Shown one piece after another: positions 1 to 5,915 of a stretch of 18,314 bases of DNA (position 1 is the first letter of the stretch; each line of letters opens with the position of its first letter). The stretch spans positions 11,026-29,339 of the forward strand of contig DBEA01000016.1 of NCBI GenBank assembly GCA_002293845.1, given 5' to 3'. Under the pieces are notes generated by a model, which made no database searches, had not been told where the DNA came from, and saw nothing but the letters and a program-made list of their open reading frames with translations. A program made the translations under genes and the position numbers. This DNA comes from Patescibacteria group bacterium UBA918 (lineage in GTDB: Bacteria > Patescibacteriota > Minisyncoccia > Phycocordibacterales > UBA918).

Positions 1-19
1 AGGGGCGGTTTTATGGTGC

Positions 20-93
20 TGGTGCGGGATGCGAGAATCGAACTCGCGCCTCAACCTTGGGAAGGTCGCGTTCTGCCACTAAACCAATCCCGC
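20..93 (-). tRNA. tRNA-Gly (anticodon CCC), CCA encoded
   Basis: The minus strand folds into a full cloverleaf. The acceptor arms GCGGGAT and ATCCCGC are at 87-93 and 24-30, the discriminator A is at 23, and CCA is encoded at 20-22. The anticodon loop reads TTCCCAA between the stem arms CGACC and GGTTG, giving anticodon CCC, which reads glycine GGG. The T-loop is TTCGATT. It is the last gene of a same-strand group with the tRNA-Gly(TCC) gene 21 bp upstream. Confidence 0.95.
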
Positions 94-114
94 GGCTACA
101 ATGACATTATTTTG

Positions 115-185
115 TGCGGGCACCGGGAATCGAACCCGGGTGTCGAACTTGGAAGGTTCGCATTTTACCATTAAATTATGCCCGC
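115..185 (-). tRNA. tRNA-Gly (anticodon TCC)
   Basis: Minus-strand cloverleaf with acceptor arms GCGGGCA (179-185) and TGCCCGC (116-122) and discriminator A at 115. The anticodon stem is CGAAC/GTTCG and its loop CTTCCAA gives TCC (Gly). The T-arm is CCGGG-TTCGATT-CCCGG. CCA is not encoded (CAAA follows), unlike the neighbouring Gly(CCC) gene. The 5' end of the tRNA overlaps the last ten bases of the upstream HTH gene, so the two are probably co-transcribed and RNase P would cut inside the end of that reading frame. Confidence 0.95.
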
Positions 186-844
186 GTTTTCAAGACTTCA
201 TGCATCAGAGCATGAATTCGTCTTGATAAGACTACACCAAAATCCTTATTTCCGAGAGCTTTGACTCTTAAGTGAGCGGTGCCGTAAGGTAGTTTGCCTC
301 GTTTAAGGCTAGTTTTTCCTACTCGACCGTCTATCTGTGTCTTTCCAAACTGCGCTGGTGGTATCTTCGTCGTGTCCGACCAAAACCGCAGACAGCGCTT
401 GATATTATTATCAGGATATAAATGGATTGCAAGAGTTAAATTCTTTACCTCGACTCCGAAGCACTCTGTCAACCAATGTATGGCCAGATTTATCACTCGC
501 GGGTCAGAATTAATAACTCCGACTGTTTCATTTTTTTGCCCCTCGCCTATGTAAAGACCTATACCCAACATAAGCAGCTCCTTGGAAGAAAGCCTGCCTG
601 TGTTTGTCCGGGCATAACTTGATGCCTCCTTAAAAGTGAGGAGCTTCTTTCTATTTTTAGTCTTGGCGGCCCTCTCTCTTCCAATTATTATCCTCTCAAG
701 CACCACACTATTGGCTCGATATGGCCTATCTGCCAACCAATAATGTAACGTGCTTTTAGAAACTCCCAGTTTCGATGAAATCAAGTTATAAGAATAACCT
801 TGAGATCTGAGCAAAACGGCTTTTTTCTTCACTGATGCCTTCAT
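176..844 (-). CDS. HTH protein with LAGLIDADG-like motif, upstream of tRNA-Gly(TCC)
   Basis: A 222-residue protein started at ATG 844; an in-frame TTG one codon upstream is a less likely start. Residues 9-38 form a Lys-rich start and a helix-turn-helix (G-Y-S-Y-N-L-I-S-S-K-L-G-V-S-K-S-T-L-H-Y-W), as in resolvase or transposase DNA-binding domains. A basic linker follows. Residues 90-130 carry LGIGLYIGEGQ, then a NSDP segment and an amphipathic helix, which resembles one LAGLIDADG half-site of homing endonucleases; this is a resemblance, not a proven fold. Two relatives occur in the window (5994-6659 and 6700-7215). Its stop codon lies inside the tRNA-Gly acceptor stem (10-nt overlap). Exact function is unknown: a site-specific DNA-binding protein, regulator or relic of a mobile endonuclease are all possible. 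Confidence 0.8.
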   Translation of the reverse strand: MKASVKKKAVLLRSQGYSYNLISSKLGVSKSTLHYWLADRPYRANSVVLERIIIGRERAAKTKNRKKLLTFKEASSYARTNTGRLSSKELLMLGIGLYIGEGQKNETVGVINSDPRVINLAIHWLTECFGVEVKNLTLAIHLYPDNNIKRCLRFWSDTTKIPPAQFGKTQIDGRVGKTSLKRGKLPYGTAHLRVKALGNKDFGVVLSRRIHALMHEVLKTRA

Positions 845-868
845 CAAAATCAGTCGAACCTCGATATT

Positions 869-898
869 ATTCTACAGGGGAATGTTATCTATGTACAA
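869..898 (-). promoter_or_regulatory. Promoter of the HTH gene at 176-844
   Basis: On the minus strand a -35-like TTGTAC (893-898) is separated by 18 bp from a -10 TAGAAT (869-874). Transcription would start near 862, leaving a leader of about 18 nt with no clear Shine-Dalgarno. It is divergent from the protease promoter beginning at 905. Confidence 0.5.
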
Positions 899-904
899 CA
901 TTAC

Positions 905-933
905 TTGTGCTTTACTCGATTCCGTTTTAAATT
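905..933 (+). promoter_or_regulatory. Promoter of the secreted protease, leaderless arrangement
   Basis: TTGTGC (905-910), a 17-bp spacer and TAAATT (928-933). Only seven bases separate the -10 from ATG 941, so the predicted transcript would begin at or next to the start codon. There is no Shine-Dalgarno. Confidence 0.6.
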
Positions 934-940
934 TTAAGTG

Positions 941-2026
941 ATGAACAAACTGATGTTGGGCATATCAATGCTCGTGCTTGCTCTGCTTTCGGCGGAGATA
1001 GGCGCCGCCTTTCCTCGCCAGTACGGCACCGAACTGTTCCCAGAAAACAGCGCCGCCGCCATAATGAGCGAATCATCAATAGACGCTAGGGATCAAGTAG
1101 AGGTCTTTCTCGATCCCGGCAAACTCGTGGCGTCCGCCACCCAAATGAGGGAGAGCGCCCTACTAGCGACCTCCACCGCCGAGGCGACGGACCAGGATAA
1201 GAAAACCGATCCTGTCGACATATCGGCGGCCGGCGTGAAGATCGAGTGCATCCAGAAAGGTAACCGCTACAAGCGCACAGTGAGCGGTACTGGATTCATG
1301 ATCAACGCTCAAGGTGTGATGTTGACGAACGCCCATGTCGCTCAGTTTCTGCTCCTCAAAAACGCTCCGGACTTGGGTGAGACCACGTGTCAGGCCACCA
1401 TCGGAACAGGAACAGGGCCGGTGTTCGATATCGCCCTTTTGTACATATCCCCTTCCTGGCTATTGAAAAACGCCAGCCTCATCGACAACATGTCTCCCAA
1501 AGGCACCGGAGAGAGCGACTTTGCCTTGGTATATGTCACTGGACGGCGCGACGGGGAGTCGCTAGGATCCGATTTCGCCTACCTGCCTCCCGCCACCAAT
1601 CCCCTGTCGAAATCACAGAAAGGCGCAGAGGTGCGGATCATGGGTTATCCGAAACAAGAAGACAGGTCGGCTCCCCAACTGACAGCGACCACGACCATAA
1701 CCGACCTGTACACTTTCGGAAGCGGCTATGCCGACATCTTTTCCTTGGCATCTTCGACCCTGGGCCATCAAGGTGCCTCTGGCGGGCCGGTGGTCGACGA
1801 ATATGGCCGCGCCATCGGTGTCATCACCACCAAAGACTCCGGTACGACCGTCCTTAACGCCATCACGACGGCCCACATCGATCGTCGCCTACTATCGGAA
1901 GTCGGTTTCGACCTAACATCGTATTCCCAGGGAAACATCGACTACAAGGCCAAGATGTTCAACGAAACTATCTCCCCCATCCTACAAGAAATACTAGCCG
2001 GTTACTTGACCGAACCGACTCCATGA
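941..2026 (+). CDS. Secreted trypsin-like serine protease
   Basis: A 361-residue protein from ATG 941; GTG 938 is in frame one codon earlier, but the promoter spacing favours ATG. The N terminus is a signal peptide or anchor (MNKLMLGISMLVLALLSAEIG), so the enzyme should act outside the cytoplasm. About 90 low-complexity residues follow, then a chymotrypsin-fold domain with the full catalytic triad: His132 in TNAHV, Asp193 in ESDFAL, and Ser280 in GASGGPV. The layout is like the protease part of DegP/HtrA or the Trypsin_2 family, but no PDZ domain fits in the roughly 80 residues after Ser280. It is convergent with the sigma/anti-sigma operon and separated from it by two terminators. A role in envelope protein turnover or in cleaving the neighbouring anti-sigma candidate is plausible but inferred only from position. 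Confidence 0.88.
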   Translation: MNKLMLGISMLVLALLSAEIGAAFPRQYGTELFPENSAAAIMSESSIDARDQVEVFLDPGKLVASATQMRESALLATSTAEATDQDKKTDPVDISAAGVKIECIQKGNRYKRTVSGTGFMINAQGVMLTNAHVAQFLLLKNAPDLGETTCQATIGTGTGPVFDIALLYISPSWLLKNASLIDNMSPKGTGESDFALVYVTGRRDGESLGSDFAYLPPATNPLSKSQKGAEVRIMGYPKQEDRSAPQLTATTTITDLYTFGSGYADIFSLASSTLGHQGASGGPVVDEYGRAIGVITTKDSGTTVLNAITTAHIDRRLLSEVGFDLTSYSQGNIDYKAKMFNETISPILQEILAGYLTEPTP

Positions 2027-2062
2027 TCTAACGGGTCGCTATCCACAACGACTTTTTGGCGG

Positions 2063-2129
2063 AAAAAAGAGTTCAGGTTAGGATATCCGTTCGCGCTCAC
2101 GCTTTTAGCGAGCGCACGAGTTCTTTTTT
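2063..2129. terminator. Bidirectional terminator between protease and DUF5667 gene
   Basis: Outer arms AAAAAAGA (2063-2070) and TCTTTTTT (2122-2129) enclose an inner hairpin GCGCTC (2093-2098) / GAGCGC (2110-2115). The A-run and T-run allow termination in both directions, which fits the convergent genes on either side. Confidence 0.6.
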
Positions 2130-2145
2130 CTGATCAGAAACACAG

Positions 2146-2170
2146 AACCGCGTGCCGGGAGGCCGCGGTT
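2146..2170. terminator. Hairpin terminator downstream of the protease gene
   Basis: Perfect 7-bp arms AACCGCG (2146-2152) and CGCGGTT (2164-2170) with an 11-nt loop. The plus strand continues TTGCTG, a weak T-tract. It lies 32 bp from the end of the convergent DUF5667 gene. Confidence 0.5.
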
Positions 2171-2201
2171 TTGCTGTATTTAGACCGAACCTTTTATCAA
2201 A

Positions 2202-3470
2202 CTATTGCATCGACTCTGGCTCGGCTCCGGTCTCGTCGAGCGTGAATCCTAGCCCGTCCATGGTGTCACGTAGAGCTTGTGACAACTCTAGCAAGAATCC
2301 GGCCGTCACTTCGGCACCCTCCAAATCTTCGGATTCCAAAGCCTTCGTCGCTTCCGACTCCAATTCGCGATAACGCGCCACAGTGTCGCTGACGGCGAGA
2401 TAATCGTTTGAGCTAGTCGACATAGTGGACAGCTCTCGCTCGACCAAGGCGACCCAATTGGAAGCATCGGCCATCTTGGTCTTGATCGTCTCCTTTCGTT
2501 CCTCCTCGGTCGGAGCCAAAGGCACAAGCTCTTCCACCGTCACGTTGCGACGCACCTCCAGGTTGGTCATGAAACTAATGAGCTTGCGCGTACTTCCTAG
2601 AGCCTCGGCCAGTTGTTTAACCGCCGCCGACTGATCGGTCTCTTTCATTATGGCCGCCGCTTCGGTCTTGGTCTTAATGTCCCGCAATCGACGATCGATA
2701 TCTCCTTTTTCGGAAGTTGTGATCGTTTGTCCTAACGTACCTAGATATTCGTGCGCCCGCGTCGTTTCCGTTTCCAACCTAGAGAAGATCTTATCGTACG
2801 AGACTTCGTTGTTGGTCAAGGCCAAGGAGGCACGAGCCTCGCTCACCGCTCCGGACAATAGCGGCGTCGAAGAGGCCGAGTCGAGATTTCTACTGGTCAA
2901 AACCTCCGCCGACACTTCGAGGGCCGACGAAAGAGCGATCTCGGCCATCACCGCTTCGTCGTTGTCGCTCACGCGTATGGCCTCGATGTTGCTTTTGGCG
3001 GCGTCGCTGTGCTGTTTGATAGCGTTCGCCACTTCCGCCTCTGCTTCCGGAGTCAGACGTCCAGCCTCGGCCAAAACCTGAGCCTCAGCGAGACGCCTTT
3101 CCATTCTTTCGGTCTCCCATTCGATCTTGGCGTAGGGTGAGGAGTTGAAAGCGCCCTTTAGTTCTTCATTGAAACGGACTTTGATCGGATACAACGTATC
3201 GCCCGGTAAAGCATCTTCCGCCAGAGTCGGTAATACTATCAACATCAAAACGGCAAAGCCTCCAGCTAAACGACCCCAGAGCCACGCGTTGGGTATCTGC
3301 ATAGATCTGGAACGCGAAACAGCCAGTGATCTTAGGTCCACCGCCTGACTTCCAGGCAAGGGGTGATACTCCATGAACGACAAAACTCGCTCGCGCAATT
3401 GCGATCGTTCTTCCATCGTCATTTTGACGCTTTCGGATCTTTTCTTTAGCTGTTGGGCAAATTGTTTCAT
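2202..3470 (-). CDS. DUF5667-like membrane protein, putative anti-sigma factor
   Basis: A 422-residue single-pass protein. Residues 1-62 are a charged cytoplasmic part, one membrane helix covers about 63-84 (W-L-W-G-R-L-A-G-G-F-A-V-L-M-L-I-V-L-P), and the rest is a long, Glu/Ala/Ser/Thr-rich extracytoplasmic helical region. Just after the helix comes EDALPGDTLYPIKV, the signature I associate with DUF5667 (GD-x-LYPIK, then E). It starts 24 bp after the end of the ECF sigma gene on the same strand, so the two form an operon. A membrane protein with a small cytoplasmic N-terminal domain behind an ECF sigma gene is the classic layout of an anti-sigma factor. No zinc-type anti-sigma motif (HxxxCxxC) is present, so the role is inferred from topology and context. 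Confidence 0.8.
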   Translation of the reverse strand: MKQFAQQLKKRSESVKMTMEERSQLRERVLSFMEYHPLPGSQAVDLRSLAVSRSRSMQIPNAWLWGRLAGGFAVLMLIVLPTLAEDALPGDTLYPIKVRFNEELKGAFNSSPYAKIEWETERMERRLAEAQVLAEAGRLTPEAEAEVANAIKQHSDAAKSNIEAIRVSDNDEAVMAEIALSSALEVSAEVLTSRNLDSASSTPLLSGAVSEARASLALTNNEVSYDKIFSRLETETTRAHEYLGTLGQTITTSEKGDIDRRLRDIKTKTEAAAIMKETDQSAAVKQLAEALGSTRKLISFMTNLEVRRNVTVEELVPLAPTEEERKETIKTKMADASNWVALVERELSTMSTSSNDYLAVSDTVARYRELESEATKALESEDLEGAEVTAGFLLELSQALRDTMDGLGFTLDETGAEPESMQ

Positions 3471-3494
3471 ACTGATCGAAACGGATCGGACTTT

Positions 3495-4067
3495 TTACTC
3501 TGGCCTGTGAATACTCGAAGCTTCCTTGTCGAAAATGGCTCTAAGGGCTTTTAGTGCGCGGTGCAGACGCACTGATACCACATTTTCACTCTCCTCAATG
3601 AGTTCCCCTATCTCTTTGGGACCTAGGCCATCTACGAAACGCAATGTGATGACCTCGCGATACTCGTCCGGCAGAAAGCGGAGCAGATCGAAGGCGTGGC
3701 GCCCGTCCAAGGTGGCCGCTATCGCTTCCGCGCTGTCTTCTACCAATTCTTCGAAAGAACCCTCATTGACCCCTTCTTGCGCCAACAGACTGTCCAAAGA
3801 CATCTCCTTGCGCTTGCGATACTCATCAATTATCAAATTGTTGAGTACTTTGTATAAAAATGGCCGAAAGGAGTCTATCTTATGTCCAGACCTTACATAG
3901 GACCACACTTTTGTAAAAGTGTCATGGACTAGGTCCAAGGCCTTTTCCCTATCGCTTATCCGCATAGCGGCATGGCGAAACAGCGGGTCACTATACTCCT
4001 CGAACGCTTCTAGGAAGCGTTCTTCTTGGCTCCCCCCGGTCTTAGGCTTTTTTTGAGCTTCGGCCAT
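3495..4067 (-). CDS. ECF-type sigma-70 family RNA polymerase sigma factor
   Basis: A 190-residue protein with only the two domains of extracytoplasmic-function sigma factors. Region 2 spans about residues 18-90 (DPLFRHAAMRISDREKALD, then VHDTFTKVW and the Asn/Asp-rich recognition helix around DEYRKR). Region 4 spans about 125-180 (LPDEYREVITLRFVDGLGP, then the helix-turn-helix KEIGELIEESENVVSVRLHRALKAL). It would direct RNA polymerase to a small regulon. The downstream same-strand gene encodes a putative membrane anti-sigma factor, so activity is probably controlled from the envelope. The start ATG 4067 has no Shine-Dalgarno but lies nine bases after a perfect -10 TATAAT. Confidence 0.92.
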   Translation of the reverse strand: MAEAQKKPKTGGSQEERFLEAFEEYSDPLFRHAAMRISDREKALDLVHDTFTKVWSYVRSGHKIDSFRPFLYKVLNNLIIDEYRKRKEMSLDSLLAQEGVNEGSFEELVEDSAEAIAATLDGRHAFDLLRFLPDEYREVITLRFVDGLGPKEIGELIEESENVVSVRLHRALKALRAIFDKEASSIHRPE

Positions 4068-4076
4068 GTGGAAACC

Positions 4077-4082
4077 ATTATA
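4077..4082 (-). promoter_or_regulatory. -10 element of the sigma/anti-sigma operon
   Basis: A perfect TATAAT on the minus strand with nine bases to ATG 4067, predicting a leader of only two or three nucleotides. No good -35 is seen at 16-18 bp. Confidence 0.55.
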
Positions 4083-4175
4083 GCTGATGACGCACGAAAG
4101 GCCGATGTCTTTCCGGACCGGCCCGACTTTAAGACTACATCCAAGAAGAATTGTGTGTTATGCTTCGCACTGATT

Positions 4176-4260
4176 ATTCGGGGTGTAAGCAAAAGCTTTC
4201 ACCCCAACAATCGGAGCCTAAATGACAGCGGTCGTCATTTTTCTCCTCATTCGGGGTGTA
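4176..4260 (+). repeat. Duplicated tRNA-Pro 5' end with adjacent hairpin
   Basis: The 12-mer ATTCGGGGTGTA, which contains the first nine bases of tRNA-Pro, occurs at 4176-4187 and again at 4249-4260, 73 bp apart, about one tRNA length. The first copy also forms a hairpin: GGGGTG (4180-4185) pairs with CACCCC (4200-4205), with inner AAGC/GCTT. No other tRNA arms are visible between the copies, so this may be a decayed tRNA start or chance. Confidence 0.4.
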
Positions 4261-4322
4261 GCATAGTGGTAGTGTGCTCGGTTTGGGACCGAGTGGTCTG
4301 GGTTCGATTCCCAGCTCCCCGA
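4252..4322 (+). tRNA. tRNA-Pro (anticodon TGG)
   Basis: Plus-strand cloverleaf. Acceptor CGGGGTG (4252-4258) pairs with CTCCCCG (4315-4321) with one T-T mismatch. The anticodon stem is CTCGG/CCGAG with loop TTTGGGA, giving TGG (Pro). The T-arm is CTGGG-TTCGATT-CCCAG and the discriminator is A4322. CCA is not encoded. The NUDIX start codon lies only four bases downstream, so the two must share a transcript. Confidence 0.93.
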
Positions 4323-4326
4323 CACT

Positions 4327-4740
4327 ATGGAGCATGAGGAGCATTTCTTAGGCAAAGTGGCTCAAAAAGCGATAATCCACCACAATGGCAAGGTTTTTCT
4401 GACTAGAGATCCTCGAACTCCAGATACTTGGGAACTACCAGGCGGTCGTTTAAACGTTGGTGAAAAGCCGAAAGAAGGGCTGATTCGTGAGCTTTTGGAA
4501 GAGCTGGGCTTAGAGTGCGAAATAGACGATGCTATTTATCTTGAACAGTTTCGTCAGGGTAACGAAAGTGGTCAACTCTCACTGGTAATAGTGTACAAAG
4601 CTACCATGAAACCTGAATCAAAGATCAAAGTGGACCCGCGAGAAGTTGTTGAATACGGTTGGTTTTCACAAGAGGATATAGCCAAAATGCGACTATTTCC
4701 GGAGTATGACGAAGCTATAAAGGTATTCTTCACAAGTTGA
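4327..4740 (+). CDS. NUDIX hydrolase co-transcribed with tRNA-Pro
   Basis: A 137-residue protein with a perfect Nudix box: G40, E46, R54-E55-L56, E58-E59, G61-L62 (G-x5-E-x7-REL-x-EE-x-GL). It would bind a divalent metal and hydrolyse a nucleoside-diphosphate-linked substrate; the exact substrate cannot be read from sequence. The preceding WELPGG and the late YGWFSQEDIAKM segment (usual [WYF]-x3-E pattern) are typical of the family, and the length is normal. The start codon lies four bases after tRNA-Pro, so any ribosome-binding sequence would lie in the tRNA; RNase processing should leave an essentially leaderless mRNA. It ends at the inverted repeat it shares with the convergent YraN gene. 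Confidence 0.9.
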   Translation: MEHEEHFLGKVAQKAIIHHNGKVFLTRDPRTPDTWELPGGRLNVGEKPKEGLIRELLEELGLECEIDDAIYLEQFRQGNESGQLSLVIVYKATMKPESKIKVDPREVVEYGWFSQEDIAKMRLFPEYDEAIKVFFTS

Positions 4741-4780
4741 TGTCCTTTATAAAAGACATCGTGTCCGATATAAAGGACAT
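4740..4780. repeat. TGTCC/GGACA inverted repeat between convergent genes
   Basis: Perfect 12-bp arms ATGTCCTTTATA (4740-4751) and TATAAAGGACAT (4769-4780) with an inner GACA/TGTC pairing. The first arm overlaps the TGA of the NUDIX gene, and the second lies 17 bp from the end of the YraN gene. There is no T-run. The 14-mer starting at 4740 recurs exactly at 10231-10244. Confidence 0.6.
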
Positions 4781-4796
4781 TTGGCTCAAAATAAGC

Positions 4797-5246
4797 TTAT
4801 TCCAGGATAACGCCCGGTATATACTTCACTGAAGCGTACTTTTCACGTGGAACCAATCTTACAGCGACCACATCCACTTGTACTTCCCCGGTCCATTCAT
4901 TTTCTGACATCCAGCTCTCTGCGGCTTTCCTTATCTGATTGAGCTTAAAAGCATGTACTTTCTCTTCGGGACGCCAGGTTTCATGTGCAACATCATGTTC
5001 CAATAAGCCCTTTGTTTCATATGAAACGCTTTTTACCTCCACAAAATGGATAACGGCGGATGTTTCACGTGGCAACATGCTATCCTCCCCTATCTTAGGC
5101 GTTTCCCGTGCAACTATATCGATCTCACCCCAGGGTTTCCGATAGTTCCTAGCAAGGATCCTAAAACCTTTTTCAGCTAGATACTTTGCCGCCACTGATT
5201 CCCCCAAATCTCCAGTAGATTTGTTTAGCTTTTTGTCAGTGGCCAT
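4797..5246 (-). CDS. YraN/UPF0102 family endonuclease-like protein hosting parS-like sites
   Basis: A 149-residue protein from ATG 5246. An in-frame ATG exists at 5306 but lies in a parS-like palindrome, upstream of the promoter at 5254-5259, so it was rejected. The UPF0102 core is clear: GDLGESVAAKYLAEKGFRI (12-30), RNYRKPWGEIDIVA (33-46) and FVEVK (68-72), matching the PD-(D/E)XK nuclease fold with E16, D43, E70 and K72. The family is of uncertain function, probably nucleic-acid processing. Between GEIDIVA and FVEVK, where YraN proteins usually have a short turn, this one has about 14 extra residues. It repeats R-E-T, R-E-T, Y-E-T, H-E-T and R-E-K at 47-49, 60-62, 76-78, 88-90 and 134-136; each is encoded by a parS-like 16-mer. 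Confidence 0.85.
   Translation of the reverse strand: MATDKKLNKSTGDLGESVAAKYLAEKGFRILARNYRKPWGEIDIVARETPKIGEDSMLPRETSAVIHFVEVKSVSYETKGLLEHDVAHETWRPEEKVHAFKLNQIRKAAESWMSENEWTGEVQVDVVAVRLVPREKYASVKYIPGVILE
4839..4854. promoter_or_regulatory. parS-like ParB site 1 (in YraN gene)
   Basis: On the minus strand GGTTCCACGTGAAAAG matches 13 of 16 positions of the parS consensus TGTTNCACGTGAAACA (N counted as a match), with an intact CACGTG core. It encodes V-P-R-E-K of the YraN protein. Confidence 0.55.
4977..4992. promoter_or_regulatory. parS-like ParB site 2 (in YraN gene)
   Basis: On the minus strand TGTTGCACATGAAACC matches 14 of 16 parS positions; the core is CACATG. It encodes V-A-H-E-T. Confidence 0.65.
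5013..5028. promoter_or_regulatory. parS-like ParB site 3 (in YraN gene)
   Basis: TGTTTCATATGAAACG, a 14-bp palindrome with core CATATG, 13 of 16 parS matches. It encodes V-S-Y-E-T and has the same core as site 6. Confidence 0.6.
5061..5076. promoter_or_regulatory. parS-like ParB site 4 (in YraN gene)
   Basis: The plus strand reads TGTTTCACGTG, a perfect left half and core; the other half is disturbed (GCAAC). Read on the minus strand it matches 13 of 16 positions. It encodes L-P-R-E-T. Confidence 0.65.
5100..5115. promoter_or_regulatory. parS-like ParB site 5 (in YraN gene)
   Basis: On the minus strand AGTTGCACGGGAAACG matches 13 of 16 parS positions, with one core change (CACGGG). It encodes V-A-R-E-T. 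Confidence 0.5.
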
Positions 5247-5253
5247 CTCCTTG

Positions 5254-5259
5254 ATTATA
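5254..5259 (-). promoter_or_regulatory. -10 element of the YraN gene, leaderless arrangement
   Basis: A perfect TATAAT on the minus strand with seven bases (CAAGGAG) before ATG 5246, so transcription is predicted to start at the start codon. The AAGGAG directly abuts the ATG and is too close to work as a Shine-Dalgarno. No clear -35 is seen. Confidence 0.6.
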
Positions 5260-5298
5260 AACCCCAAGACAATAATTCCTGCTGGTATCAGTGGGCAT

Positions 5299-5314
5299 TG
5301 TTTCATATGAAACT
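5299..5314. promoter_or_regulatory. parS-like ParB site 6 (upstream of YraN gene)
   Basis: TGTTTCATATGAAACT, a 14-bp palindrome with core CATATG, 13 of 16 parS matches. It lies 25 bp from site 7, outside the chosen reading frame. Confidence 0.65.
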
Positions 5315-5323
5315 GACTTCGAG

Positions 5324-5339
5324 CGTTTCACGTGAAACA
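5324..5339. promoter_or_regulatory. parS ParB site 7, near-perfect
   Basis: CGTTTCACGTGAAACA matches 15 of 16 positions of the widely conserved parS sequence TGTTTCACGTGAAACA; positions 5325-5338 form a perfect 14-bp palindrome. It is intergenic, between the divergent YraN and GFA-family genes, and is the best site of the cluster. Confidence 0.88.
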
Positions 5340-5389
5340 CTTATTGAGGGTACTGGTCTCTGAAAAACCCTTATTTTTAGCCAAATCGT

Positions 5390-5447
5390 AAAAAACAGGC
5401 ATAAAAGTCGCCTGTCTTTTATCCACTTGTCCCCTTAGTTGTCCACA
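5390..5447. other. Hairpin and two DnaA-box-like 9-mers beside parS
   Basis: ACAGGC (5395-5400) and GCCTGT (5410-5415) form a hairpin; the minus strand continues with six T residues and the plus strand with CTTTT, so it may terminate both ways. Next come TTATCCACT (5419-5427) and TTGTCCACA (5439-5447), each one mismatch from the DnaA box TTATCCACA, in the same orientation and 20 bp apart. The flanks are AT-rich. dnaA itself is not in the window, so an origin role is only a possibility. Confidence 0.4.
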
Positions 5448-5476
5448 AATTGGATTTTGTATGACACTCATGACTT

Positions 5477-5507
5477 TTGACTGGGGATAGGACAGTCATG
5501 CTAAACT
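5477..5507 (+). promoter_or_regulatory. Promoter of the GFA-family gene, leaderless arrangement
   Basis: TTGACT (5477-5482), a 19-bp spacer, and an extended -10 TGCTAAACT (hexamer 5502-5507). Seven bases separate the hexamer from ATG 5515. Confidence 0.6.
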
Positions 5508-5514
5508 AAAACAG

Positions 5515-5877
5515 ATGATGAGAGGTGGTTGTCATTGCGGAAAAGTCCGATTTGAAATAACCGGCCAACCTAATTGGCTTGGTCGATGTCATTGCCGTGA
5601 CTGCCAAAAGATCAGTGGTACAGCGTACATGGCATATGCAGGTTTCGACACTAGGCAAGTAAAATTTCTAAGCGCTACGCCAAAAGAATACAAGTCCTCC
5701 TCAGCAGTTACTCGGACTTTTTGCGACATCTGTGGGTCACCGATCGAGTGGAAAATGGACGATAAACCTCAAAATACGTGTCTGAATCTAGGGTTATTTG
5801 ACGAAGACCCTAATTTTGACCCAACTGACGACCTATACGAGGAAAATACACCCTCCTGGGCAAAACACCAAGCATAA
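5515..5877 (+). CDS. GFA/CENP-V-fold zinc protein
   Basis: A 120-residue protein of the glutathione-dependent formaldehyde-activating enzyme (GFA) family. The zinc ligands are all visible: GGCHCGKV gives C6 and C8, CHCRDCQKISG gives C25, C27 and C30, and FCDICGSP gives C70 and C73. The family name is historical; most small bacterial members have no proven enzyme activity, and I cannot say what this one does. Start: ATG 5515 is seven bases after an extended -10; ATG 5518 directly follows and is an equal alternative. It ends 7 bp before a strong bidirectional terminator that it shares with tRNA-Gly(GCC). It stands alone and is divergent from the YraN gene. Confidence 0.88.
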   Translation: MMRGGCHCGKVRFEITGQPNWLGRCHCRDCQKISGTAYMAYAGFDTRQVKFLSATPKEYKSSSAVTRTFCDICGSPIEWKMDDKPQNTCLNLGLFDEDPNFDPTDDLYEENTPSWAKHQA

Positions 5878-5884
5878 AAATAGC

Positions 5885-5911
5885 GAAAAGCCCCCGGGAA
5901 GGGGGCTTTTC
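5885..5911. terminator. Bidirectional terminator of GFA-family gene and tRNA-Gly(GCC)
   Basis: Perfect 11-bp arms GAAAAGCCCCC (5885-5895) and GGGGGCTTTTC (5901-5911) with a 5-nt loop. It serves the plus-strand gene on the left and the minus-strand tRNA on the right. Confidence 0.85.
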
Positions 5912-5915
5912 TCTG

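Noticed and set aside
5247..5306. Longer N terminus for the YraN protein with a hydrophobic stretch
   Set aside because: The first ATG is part of a parS-like CATATG palindrome and the extension contains the TATAAT promoter; UPF0102 homology begins after ATG 5246.
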